From positions 1-5,197 of the forward strand of contig JAEWIH010000008.1 in NCBI GenBank assembly GCA_023387245.1: a stretch of 5,197 nucleotides of DNA, in the 5' to 3' direction. Below, piece after piece: positions 1 to 5,197 of the stretch. The notes under the pieces were generated by a model. That model did no database searches. It saw only the letters and a list, made by a program, of their open reading frames with translations, and was not told the origin of the DNA. Position 1 is the stretch's first letter. The number at the start of each line of letters is the position of its first letter. Both the position numbers and the translations under genes were made by a program. This DNA comes from Bacillota bacterium (lineage in GTDB: Bacteria > Bacillota_I > Bacilli_A > Erysipelotrichales > Erysipelotrichaceae).

Positions 1-33
1 CAATTTAGGTAATCTTATTTTAACTTTTATAAT

Positions 34-180
34 ATGAAAGTATCTCAAATGTTTGACATCACAATTAAATCACCTAAGCCAAGAAAGTATTATATTCCAC
101 CAATGAATCATCAATGGAAAAGACAATCTTTTCTATTACAACAACAACGAGCCCACAATCAGAAAATTTATAATGGTTAA
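34..180 (+). pseudogene. C-terminal remnant of an IS transposase
   Basis: A 48-codon open frame runs from ATG 34 to TAA 178-180. It has no convincing ribosome site, and an in-frame TAA at 10-12 cuts it off from anything upstream. The peptide is basic and contains PKPRKYYIPPMNHQWKRQSF (about residues 14-33). From memory this resembles the conserved tail of DDE/integrase-core transposases of the ISNCY/IS1202-like type, which end in a motif close to 'YIPPMxHPWR..SF'. Such a tail has no function alone, since the DDE catalytic domain would lie upstream. I therefore read it as the decayed 3' end of an insertion sequence sitting tail-to-tail with the minus-strand operon. The visible upstream bases (1-33) do not continue a recognisable transposase in any plus frame, so a deletion or frameshift is likely. 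Alternatively it is a small unknown ORF. The family assignment is from memory and moderate at best. Confidence 0.5.
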
Positions 181-185
181 GTAAT

Positions 186-226
186 AAAAAAAATAAGCGA
201 AAATACATCATTGTTTTTCCGCTTAT
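186..226 (-). terminator. Intrinsic terminator of the phospholipase-MFS-msrC unit
   Basis: Read on the minus strand, ATAAGCG (220-226) pairs with CGCTTAT (193-199). The stem is extended by four A-T pairs (215-218 with 200-203) past one bulged base at 219, and the loop is 204-214. It is followed directly by a run of eight Ts (186-193 on the complement). It lies about 47 bp after the msrC stop codon, which fits a Rho-independent terminator for the leftward operon. On the plus strand the nearest T run (233-238) is some 6 bases past the stem, so it would act only weakly, if at all, for the transposase relic. Confidence 0.85.
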
Positions 227-272
227 ATTGAATTTTTTCAGAACATTTTCCCTTACTATTGGCAACAATAAT

Positions 273-728
273 CTAACTAAAATCTAATTCCCTAACTAAA
301 TTATCCATAATATCTAGTAACATCTCTAAATCATACTGACTAAAATTATTAAACTCAAAACTATCAATATCCAACACCGCCACTACTTTTTCATCTAATA
401 TTAACGGTATAACTAATTCACTATTAGAAGCACTATCACAAGCAATATGCCCCTCAAAATGATGAACATCATCAACTATCAAAGGTTGCTTAGTAGCCAA
501 ACAAGTACCACACACACCCTTACCATTCTCAATAATGACACAAGCCGGCTTACCATTAAAAGGGCCAACATATAAACGATTATCCCTAACTAAATAAAAA
601 CCTGCCCAATTGATATTAACTAAACCATGAAATAATATACTCGATACATTCGCAAAAACACTAATATAATTTTTATCAATCTCAAGCAACCCCATAATTT
701 GTTGCTTCAACAATTTATAATCAACCAT
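273..728 (-). CDS. msrC: Free methionine-(R)-sulfoxide reductase (GAF-domain fRMsr)
   Basis: Cytosolic enzyme that reduces free L-methionine-(R)-sulfoxide to methionine, using thiols ultimately supplied by thioredoxin; it does not act on protein-bound Met sulfoxide. The 151-residue protein is a single GAF domain and close to full family length. Diagnostic stretches are INWAGFY (39-45), GPFNGKPAC (55-63), GKGVCGT (69-75), VDDVH (85-89), GHIACDSASNSE (93-104) and the final VLDIDS (118-123). Cys63, Cys73 and Cys97 reproduce the three conserved catalytic/resolving cysteines with the family spacing of 10 and 24 residues (yeast Cys91/101/125). Cys76 is an extra cysteine three residues after Cys73. 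The ATG start is supported by AGGTAGG seven bases upstream (736-742), which overlaps the stop codon of the preceding gene. It is the last gene of its unit, just before the terminator. Its role is probably recycling of oxidised methionine under oxidative stress. Confidence 0.94.
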   Translation of the reverse strand: MVDYKLLKQQIMGLLEIDKNYISVFANVSSILFHGLVNINWAGFYLVRDNRLYVGPFNGKPACVIIENGKGVCGTCLATKQPLIVDDVHHFEGHIACDSASNSELVIPLILDEKVVAVLDIDSFEFNNFSQYDLEMLLDIMDNLVRELDFS

Positions 729-735
729 AAATATA

Positions 736-742
736 CCTACCT
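736..742 (-). promoter_or_regulatory. Ribosome binding site of msrC
   Basis: AGGTAGG on the minus strand, seven bases before the ATG at 726-728. It overlaps the TAG stop (737-739) of the upstream membrane-protein gene, so ribosomes finishing that gene end on the msrC initiation site. This supports co-translation of the two genes. Confidence 0.75.
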
Positions 743-1156
743 AGCATGCTTAAAATGAATTATAAAATATACTATCAAAATAGAAATACTAACAACTAAT
801 CCATATATTATAAAACTAAATATCGAAATTTGATTTAAATAATTATTATCAAACAATTTTATAATCAAAGTAAACAAATAATAAGAAATAAAACCAAAAC
901 AAATCCCAACTATCATCACTCTACCCGGACAACACAAAAAATGAATTGGAATAATAGCAAACAACAAACCTATAACAATCGCAATAGTCATCAACAAAAC
1001 AATAGAATATCCAAATGGTTCTAGCATTTTATTTAAAAATAAATAGCCACTCAATCCAATCATTCCCAATAAAGATATTATTATCGAAAATATAATTTTT
1101 TGTTTACGACTAACTATTAATTTAAGACTACACCCACAACCATTATTACAAACCAT
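737..1156 (-). CDS. Small four-helix membrane protein with N-terminal cysteine cluster, unknown function
   Basis: I do not recognise a family. With ATG 1154-1156 as start the protein has 139 residues, mostly hydrophobic, with four likely membrane helices at about 21-42, 50-72, 80-100 and 110-134. The N-terminus carries Cys3, Cys7 and Cys9 in a C-x3-C-x-C arrangement, followed by a basic segment SRKQK (about 16-20). A Cys-Cys pair (75-76, then PGR) lies in the second connecting loop. The positive-inside rule (SRKQK, PGR and the HFKHAR tail) puts both termini and that loop in the cytoplasm, so all five cysteines could lie on the same face. There is no signal peptide and no enzyme motif. A TTG one codon upstream (1157-1159) is the alternative start. 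AGAGG lies nine bases before the ATG and six before the TTG, so the choice is not certain. It is only 6 bp after the MFS gene stop and 8 bp before msrC, hence clearly co-transcribed. Confidence 0.8.
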   Translation of the reverse strand: MVCNNGCGCSLKLIVSRKQKIIFSIIISLLGMIGLSGYLFLNKMLEPFGYSIVLLMTIAIVIGLLFAIIPIHFLCCPGRVMIVGICFGFISYYLFTLIIKLFDNNYLNQISIFSFIIYGLVVSISILIVYFIIHFKHAR

Positions 1157-1162
1157 CAAATA

Positions 1163-2386
1163 TTACCTCTTTTCAAATTTTAAAGAATATCTAAACATAA
1201 ATAATCCTAAAACAAACATAACAACTAACACTGTCAAAGATAAATTTTGTTGTTTAGTAATTTGAGCAACTAACGAAACCGACATAGTACCAATAATACT
1301 AGCACCTTTACCACAAATATCAAATAAACCAAAATATTCACCAGACTTAGAAGCAGGAATAATTTTGGCATAATAAGAACGAGACAAAGCCTGAATAGCC
1401 CCTTGGAAACAACCAACCGAAATTGCTAGTATCCAAAATTCATATAATTCATCCAAGCTAATAGCATATAAAGCAATAAAAGCATAAGCAATAATACATA
1501 GCATCAATAAAGTTTCTGTCTTATATTTCTTTGATATTTTCGCAAAAAATAATGCGCAAGGAAAAGCAACAATTTGTGTAACTAATAAAGCTAAAATCAA
1601 GCCATTACTATCAATACCTAAAGACGTAGCATACACTGTTGACATATCGATAATCGTATAAACACCATCAATATAAAAGAAAAAAGCTAATAAATAAAAA
1701 AATACTTTTTTGTTATTTTTTAGATCTTTAAGAGTCGATAATAATTCTTTATAAACAGCCTTACCATTACTATCACTATAATTAATTTGATTATAAGCAC
1801 TTATTAGAGGCAAAGAAAATATTAACCACCAAATACCAGTAATCAAAAATGACAATAAGACCGCAATCGACATGTCAATATTTAAAAAATTACGCCCAAA
1901 TATAATCCCTATCGCAACAACAAACGGAATACAAGAACCAATATAACCCCAAGCATAACCATGACTAGAAACTATATCCATCCTATCTTCACTAGTAATA
2001 TCAATCAACATCGAATCATAAAAAATTAAACTAATATTAAAACAAATTTTAGCACCAATAAAAACAATTAAAAAAATCAACCAATCACTAAATAGCGGCA
2101 ATATACTACACAAACAAACGCCTAAAAAAACCGTAGCCAAAAACAATGGTTTTTTGTGATTTTTGCGATCCGATAAAGTTCCTAACAACGGCCCTAAAAA
2201 AACAACAATAATTGTCGAAATACTAATACCATAACCCCAATATGCAAGATAATCAGTTTCAGAAATACTAGTTTTAGCTATAGAGTTAAAGACGATTGGC
2301 ATAATTGTAGTAGACAACAAAACAAAAGCACTATTACCAACATCATATAAAACCCATTTCCATTCTAATTTATTTAATTTACTCAT
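1163..2386 (-). CDS. MFS transporter, UMF1 / Atg22-like family
   Basis: Integral membrane transporter of 407 residues, about the usual length for this family, with roughly 12 predicted helices and a hydrophilic central loop near 200-228. UMF1 family marks are visible. WVLYDVGNSAF (11-21) matches the family's N-terminal W-x-LYD-x-x-NSAF signature. An MFS motif A is present (G69 to DRKNHKKP, 73-80). YDSMLIDIT (123-131) and HGYAWGYIG (142-150) follow, then FYIDGVYTIID (237-247). The late signature runs GAIQALSRSYY (329-339), then IPASKSGEYFGLF (343-355) and GK (359-360). Eukaryotic Atg22 exports amino acids from the vacuole. The substrates of bacterial members are mostly undefined, so I give none. 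The start ATG overlaps the TGA of the upstream phospholipase-like gene (ATGA, 2383-2386). The ribosome site is weak (ATGGG about eight bases upstream), consistent with translational coupling. Confidence 0.9.
   Translation of the reverse strand: MSKLNKLEWKWVLYDVGNSAFVLLSTTIMPIVFNSIAKTSISETDYLAYWGYGISISTIIVVFLGPLLGTLSDRKNHKKPLFLATVFLGVCLCSILPLFSDWLIFLIVFIGAKICFNISLIFYDSMLIDITSEDRMDIVSSHGYAWGYIGSCIPFVVAIGIIFGRNFLNIDMSIAVLLSFLITGIWWLIFSLPLISAYNQINYSDSNGKAVYKELLSTLKDLKNNKKVFFYLLAFFFYIDGVYTIIDMSTVYATSLGIDSNGLILALLVTQIVAFPCALFFAKISKKYKTETLLMLCIIAYAFIALYAISLDELYEFWILAISVGCFQGAIQALSRSYYAKIIPASKSGEYFGLFDICGKGASIIGTMSVSLVAQITKQQNLSLTVLVVMFVLGLFMFRYSLKFEKR
1166..1173 (-). promoter_or_regulatory. Ribosome binding site of the small membrane-protein gene
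   Basis: AAAAGAGG on the minus strand lies inside the last codons (Glu-Lys-Arg) of the MFS gene and abuts its TAA stop (1163-1165). It serves either ATG 1154-1156 (nine-base spacing) or TTG 1157-1159 (six-base spacing). I prefer the ATG because it is the stronger start codon. Confidence 0.65.
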
Positions 2387-3186
2387 ACCAATATCCCATC
2401 ATAATTTATATTAAATTCATCCATCAAAACACCATCATTATAAATATAATCAATCGCATTCTCGATCATATTAATCGCAATATTTAAAGTATCATCAAAA
2501 CATTTAGACAAAATTAAATTAGAATTTTTGCTTTGTTCAAACGGTTTAGAACGCATAATCAAAGCCCGAAATTTTTCTTTACCAATAATCTTTAAAAAAG
2601 TATATAAACTAATCTCTTTAAACATAGTTTTAGTAATAAAAAATCTTTTAACTAAACTAAAACCTTTAATACCCTTAATAACCGCCTTTTCATCTACACC
2701 TTCATAATTTAAATAAAATTGTGGAACAACATGATAAACTTGCTCACTCTGTGGTATTAGACGATCTAGTCGATAATGACGCGCCTGATATCCATCTTGA
2801 TTTAAATAATAACGATCTAGCTCTGTTTCAATATCTAAATGTTTATAATCATCCTCCTCCAAACTATCAACTAAAGGATGAATTTTAGAATCTAAAATAT
2901 AATGACATAAACTACCAATAAAATAAGCGCCTTGAGGGCTATCTAAATTATAATTAGACAACATCGGCTTAATATGATCTAAATAATCTTTCCCACTTTG
3001 ACTATGAATAACCATACCAGGACTATCTTTTTTCATCATCAATTTTAAATTAAAAAAGAAAATGTCTGGCCCCTGTTGACCAAGCCGATATAAATCATTA
3101 TATTTAGTAGTTATTGACTTTAATTCTAAACCCATTTTTTCCATAAGCAATAATCCGAATCGATTATGAGTATATATACTAGCCAT
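2383..3186 (-). CDS. Zinc-dependent phospholipase C-like protein, no signal peptide
   Basis: A 267-residue protein of the zinc-dependent phospholipase C / P1-nuclease superfamily. The likely metal ligands are all present in order: His7 (YTHNRFG), Asp41 (QGPD), His61, His95 and Asp99 (HYILD), His103 (IHP), His116 and Glu120 (HLDIE). The H-x3-D and H-x3-E spacings match those of clostridial alpha-toxin-type enzymes. The N-terminal Trp ligand of secreted, processed enzymes is absent, and there is no leader, so the protein is probably cytoplasmic. The C-terminal half (about 140-267) is helical-looking, basic in places, and has no domain I know. I chose ATG 3184-3186 because GGAGG lies four bases upstream and the mature-like MASIYTH sequence begins there. 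A TTG at 3205-3207 would start seven codons earlier but falls at the predicted transcription start. First gene of its unit; its stop overlaps the MFS start (ATGA). Phospholipase activity is inferred; the substrate is unknown. Confidence 0.85.
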   Translation of the reverse strand: MASIYTHNRFGLLLMEKMGLELKSITTKYNDLYRLGQQGPDIFFFNLKLMMKKDSPGMVIHSQSGKDYLDHIKPMLSNYNLDSPQGAYFIGSLCHYILDSKIHPLVDSLEEDDYKHLDIETELDRYYLNQDGYQARHYRLDRLIPQSEQVYHVVPQFYLNYEGVDEKAVIKGIKGFSLVKRFFITKTMFKEISLYTFLKIIGKEKFRALIMRSKPFEQSKNSNLILSKCFDDTLNIAINMIENAIDYIYNDGVLMDEFNINYDGILV

Positions 3187-3190
3187 TATT

Positions 3191-3195
3191 CCTCC
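3191..3195 (-). promoter_or_regulatory. Ribosome binding site fixing the phospholipase-like gene start
   Basis: A perfect GGAGG on the minus strand, four bases before ATG 3184-3186. It decides against the upstream TTG at 3205-3207, which would place this site inside the coding region. Confidence 0.85.
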
Positions 3196-3212
3196 ACACA
3201 AAATCAATATAG

Positions 3213-3221
3213 ATTATATCA
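3213..3221 (-). promoter_or_regulatory. Extended -10 promoter of the phospholipase-MFS-msrC unit
   Basis: TGATATAAT on the minus strand is a perfect extended -10 element (TGnTATAAT). No good -35 box is visible at the right distance, because that space is taken by the T run and hairpin of the upstream terminator. Transcription would begin near 3206, giving a leader of about 20 bases that contains the GGAGG site. No operator or riboswitch could fit in so short a leader. Predicted from the motif only. Confidence 0.65.
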
Positions 3222-3224
3222 TAT

Positions 3225-3254
3225 AAAAAAAGAAATGGCATATAATATGCCATT
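3225..3254 (-). terminator. Intrinsic terminator of the nucleoside ABC permease operon
   Basis: On the minus strand AATGGCATA (246-254 of the 3000s) pairs perfectly over 9 bp with TATGCCATT (3234-3242), with a three-base loop at 3243-3245. TC and then seven Ts follow (3225-3231 on the complement). It begins two bases after the TAA stop of the NupQ-like gene. The stem is AT-rich, so termination may be partial, allowing some read-through into the next unit. Confidence 0.8.
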
Positions 3255-3256
3255 AA

Positions 3257-4213
3257 TTAACGCTTACCAGCATCATAAATTTGCCCAGCAGCCTTTGGCC
3301 CAACAGCCTTAGAACTCGTAACAATTAAAGCAATTACCGTAAAAGCATACGGAATAGCCACAAAAACTTCAGACGGTAGTAAATTCAAAATCGGTATTAA
3401 AGAAGCATAGACACCGATATTGGACGAAAAACCAAAAAATAAACTAGCCGCCAAAACACCCCAAGGATTCCACTTACCAAAAATTAATGCTGCTATAGCA
3501 ATAAATCCTACCCCATGAATAGAAGCAATAGTATACTGAATACCAGAAGTTAAAACCATTATACTACCAGCCAATCCAGCCAAAGCACCAGAAATCAATA
3601 TAGCAATCCAGCGCATTTTATAAACATTAATTCCAACCGAAGCACTAGCCTGAGGATTTTCACCACAACTACGCAGCCTTAAACCAAATCCCGTTTTAAA
3701 AACTAAAAAATAAGTCAAAAAGACAGCCAATATCCCGATAATAATAGTCGGATAAATATTTCTAAACATAATACCAACAAGCGGAATATCACCTAAAACC
3801 GGAATCTTTTCTACCCTAGAAATCCCAACTTCAAAAGTATTAGTACGTTGTTGTTGAAAAATAATTTGACATAAATATAACGTCAATCCTCCTGCCAATA
3901 AATTAATAGCAGTACCAGCAATCGTATGATCGGCCTTAAAATTAACAGTACTTATTGCCAATAAACTAGAATAAATACATCCAGCAATAGCACCACCAAT
4001 TATAGACAACCAACCAGCATAAGCACTAATTGAAGGAATTTGTTCCAAAAAGAAACATAATGTAGCCCCAACAAAACCACCAACCATCATAAAGCCTTCA
4101 AGGCAAATATTTACAATTCCACTCCGCTCACAAAACAAACCACCTAATGCTGCGATAATAATCGGAGTCGCAATCATTAATATTCCAGGAATCATAGAAA
4201 TTAAAATATTCAT
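3257..4213 (-). CDS. nupQ: ABC transporter permease, NupQ / BmpD-like (nucleoside importer)
   Basis: Second membrane subunit of a nucleoside-type ABC importer of the branched-chain amino acid/ribose permease superfamily; 318 residues, the usual length. The start shows the family signature ALGGLFCERSGIVNICLEGF (about 22-41), in which ERSG-x-VNI-x-LEG is typical of NupQ/YufQ. The cytoplasmic coupling loop is visible at about 173-200: KTGFGLRLRSCGENP (173-187), then ASVGINV (191-197). After it comes the glycine-rich ISGALAGLAGS (207-217), followed by FIAIAALIFGKWNPWG (about 237-252). Some 8-10 membrane helices fill the rest. It pairs with the NupP-like permease to form the channel and needs an ATPase and a substrate-binding lipoprotein, neither of which is in this window. 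The start overlaps the upstream stop (ATGA, 4210-4213), with GGGGGA about five bases before the ATG. Purine or pyrimidine nucleosides are the likely cargo by family; other sugars cannot be excluded. Confidence 0.9.
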   Translation of the reverse strand: MNILISMIPGILMIATPIIIAALGGLFCERSGIVNICLEGFMMVGGFVGATLCFFLEQIPSISAYAGWLSIIGGAIAGCIYSSLLAISTVNFKADHTIAGTAINLLAGGLTLYLCQIIFQQQRTNTFEVGISRVEKIPVLGDIPLVGIMFRNIYPTIIIGILAVFLTYFLVFKTGFGLRLRSCGENPQASASVGINVYKMRWIAILISGALAGLAGSIMVLTSGIQYTIASIHGVGFIAIAALIFGKWNPWGVLAASLFFGFSSNIGVYASLIPILNLLPSEVFVAIPYAFTVIALIVTSSKAVGPKAAGQIYDAGKR

Positions 4214-5197
4214 ACTATTCCCCCATTTCCATTTTCTTTATTTTTGCTTTTCTTAACACTAAACTTTAGCAACATATCTTTAATAAACCATGACAAAGCA
4301 ACAAAGAAAACAATCGATGCACTAATAATTTCACCAATCTCTTTCGGAATGCCATTAGCCTGTAATAGCGGCTGAGTAACCTTTAAAAGCCCAAACAAGA
4401 ATCCAGCCAAAGTAATTCCAATCGCATTACAACCACCAACTAAAGCCACCGCAATACCATCAAATCCAAAATTTTCTTGAGCAACTAAAATTCTACCATA
4501 TCCAAAAGTACCTTGTAACACAATAGCACCAGCTAATCCTGCCAAAGCACCAGAAATCATAATCGATAAAATAATACTCCGATTAACTTTAATACCCGCA
4601 TAACGAGCACCTTCTTTATTAAAACCAGTCGCCCTTAAAGAATAACCAAAACTTGTTTTTTCAATAATAAACCAATAAATTATAACTGCTAAAATAACAA
4701 CAATAAAGCCCCAATGAAAACGTGAATTTCTAGTAACAGAAGCCCAAAAATCAGAAGCTAAAGAAGTATTGGCCGGAATATTAACAGTTCTTTGAAAATC
4801 TGAACCAGGCAAACTTCTTAAAAAATAATTAGCCGTATACATAATAGTATAATTTAACATAATACCTGAAACAACTTCAGAAATATTAAACTTAGTTTTT
4901 AATAATCCAGGAATAAAAGCCCATAAAGCACCAGCCAAAGCACCAGCCAACATACAAACAATTACACCCTCAAAACCATTAAAAGGCACTAAAATAGACA
5001 CCATACAAGAAGCCAAAGAACCAGCAATTACTTGCCCTTCAGCGCCAATATTAAACATACCACAACGATAAGCAAAACCAATCGATAAACCTGTTAAAAT
5101 AATTGGCATAGTTGCTACTAAATATTCACCTAAAAACCGAGGATTAAAATGACTATCAGCTTTTAAAATATCTATACCAACAGCCCCTCTAATTAAT
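4210..5197 (-). CDS. nupP: ABC transporter permease, NupP-like, 5' end outside the window
   Basis: First membrane subunit of the same nucleoside-type importer. The frame stays open to the window edge. The 29 codons before Met at 5107-5109 read like a genuine periplasmic-loop segment (LIRGAVGID, then NPRFLGEYLVAT) leading into PIILTGLSIGFAYRCGMFNIGAEGQ (split at residues 31-55 of the visible part). That Met is therefore internal and the gene is only truncated by the window; 328 residues are visible. NIGAEGQ (49-55), ISEVVSGIMLNY (about 105-116), the cytoplasmic loop KTSFGYSLRATG (180-191) and ISGALAGLAGA (214-224) mark the NupP/YufP subfamily. The missing N-terminus should hold the first one or two helices. 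The C-terminal tail is charged (KKSKNKENGNGG). The stop overlaps the next permease start. Upstream, outside the window, an ATPase (NupO-like) and a BMP-family lipoprotein are expected. Confidence 0.9.
   Translation of the reverse strand, partial: LIRGAVGIDILKADSHFNPRFLGEYLVATMPIILTGLSIGFAYRCGMFNIGAEGQVIAGSLASCMVSILVPFNGFEGVIVCMLAGALAGALWAFIPGLLKTKFNISEVVSGIMLNYTIMYTANYFLRSLPGSDFQRTVNIPANTSLASDFWASVTRNSRFHWGFIVVILAVIIYWFIIEKTSFGYSLRATGFNKEGARYAGIKVNRSIILSIMISGALAGLAGAIVLQGTFGYGRILVAQENFGFDGIAVALVGGCNAIGITLAGFLFGLLKVTQPLLQANGIPKEIGEIISASIVFFVALSWFIKDMLLKFSVKKSKNKENGNGGIV
4219..4224 (-). promoter_or_regulatory. Ribosome binding site of the NupQ-like permease
   Basis: GGGGGA on the minus strand lies about five bases before ATG 4211-4213, within the last codons of the NupP-like gene (Gly-Gly-Ile-Val). 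Together with the ATGA overlap it indicates coupled translation, which would keep the two channel subunits at equal amounts. Confidence 0.65.
4925..4948. repeat. 12-bp perfect tandem duplication inside nupP
   Basis: The unit AAAGCACCAGCC occurs twice head to tail (4925-4936, 4937-4948). On the coding strand it gives the repeated peptide AGAL-AGAL within a membrane helix (visible-part residues about 84-92). Being a multiple of three it keeps the frame. It may be a recent duplication or simply codon reuse in an Ala/Gly-rich helix. Confidence 0.6.

Noticed and set aside
28..33. TATAAT before the plus-strand 48-codon frame
   Set aside because: It abuts the ATG, leaving no room for a leader, and occurs in very AT-rich sequence; no supporting -35 element or ribosome site.
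74..268. Minus-strand open frame of 64 codons
   Set aside because: It runs through the terminator hairpin and antisense to the transposase remnant, has no recognisable motif or ribosome site, and sits downstream of the operon's stop signal. Best explained as a chance frame.
3187..3207. Seven-codon N-terminal extension of the phospholipase-like protein from TTG 3205-3207
   Set aside because: The GGAGG site lies within it, the TTG coincides with the predicted transcription start, and the family-like sequence begins at MASIYTH.
2383..4212. Mycoplasma-type genetic code (TGA = Trp)
   Set aside because: TGA at 2383-2385 and 4210-4212 ends proteins at natural lengths with ATGA overlaps, and Trp residues are coded by TGG.
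1..5197. A new defence or CRISPR-like system
   Set aside because: No regularly spaced repeats, nuclease/helicase pairs or toxin-antitoxin-like small genes are visible. All large frames are metabolic or transport genes, apart from the small membrane protein of unknown role.

Overview
The window is AT-rich (about 30% G+C by eye). It holds two tightly packed, co-directional gene sets on the minus strand and, at the left edge, a short plus-strand relic of a transposase. TGA is used as a stop (2383-2385, 4210-4212) and Trp is TGG, so this is the standard bacterial code and not the Mycoplasma code. The low G+C, GGAGG-type ribosome sites, ATGA stop/start overlaps and gene content point to a low-GC Firmicute. 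A gut Erysipelotrichia-like or clostridial lineage is my guess; the exact taxon cannot be fixed from this sequence. The minus (coding) strand is clearly richer in G than C and in T than A, as expected of genes on the leading strand of replication.

Transcription on the minus strand runs from right to left. Unit A (5197 to about 3225) is the end of an ABC importer operon: a 5'-truncated first permease (NupP-like), a second permease (NupQ-like) overlapping it by ATGA, then a hairpin/T-run terminator. The ATPase and substrate-binding lipoprotein that normally accompany this pair would lie to the right of the window. The expected cargo is nucleosides (purine or pyrimidine), by family.

Unit B (3221 to about 186) starts immediately after that terminator with an extended -10 promoter and a short leader with a GGAGG site. 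It encodes a leaderless zinc-dependent phospholipase C-like protein, a UMF1/Atg22-type MFS transporter (ATGA overlap), a small four-helix membrane protein with an N-terminal cysteine cluster (6-bp gap), and a free methionine-(R)-sulfoxide reductase (7-8-bp gap). It ends at a strong hairpin terminator. Spacing implies one mRNA and translational coupling. A shared pathway is not evident from the sequence.

The left 180 bases carry, on the plus strand, what looks like the last ~50 codons of a DDE transposase, separated from any upstream part by a stop codon; this marks an old insertion at the downstream end of unit B. I see no RNA gene, CRISPR array, origin or recognisable new system. The points most worth a second look are the cysteine-rich small membrane protein within this operon, the leaderless phospholipase-like protein, and the compact terminator/promoter junction.
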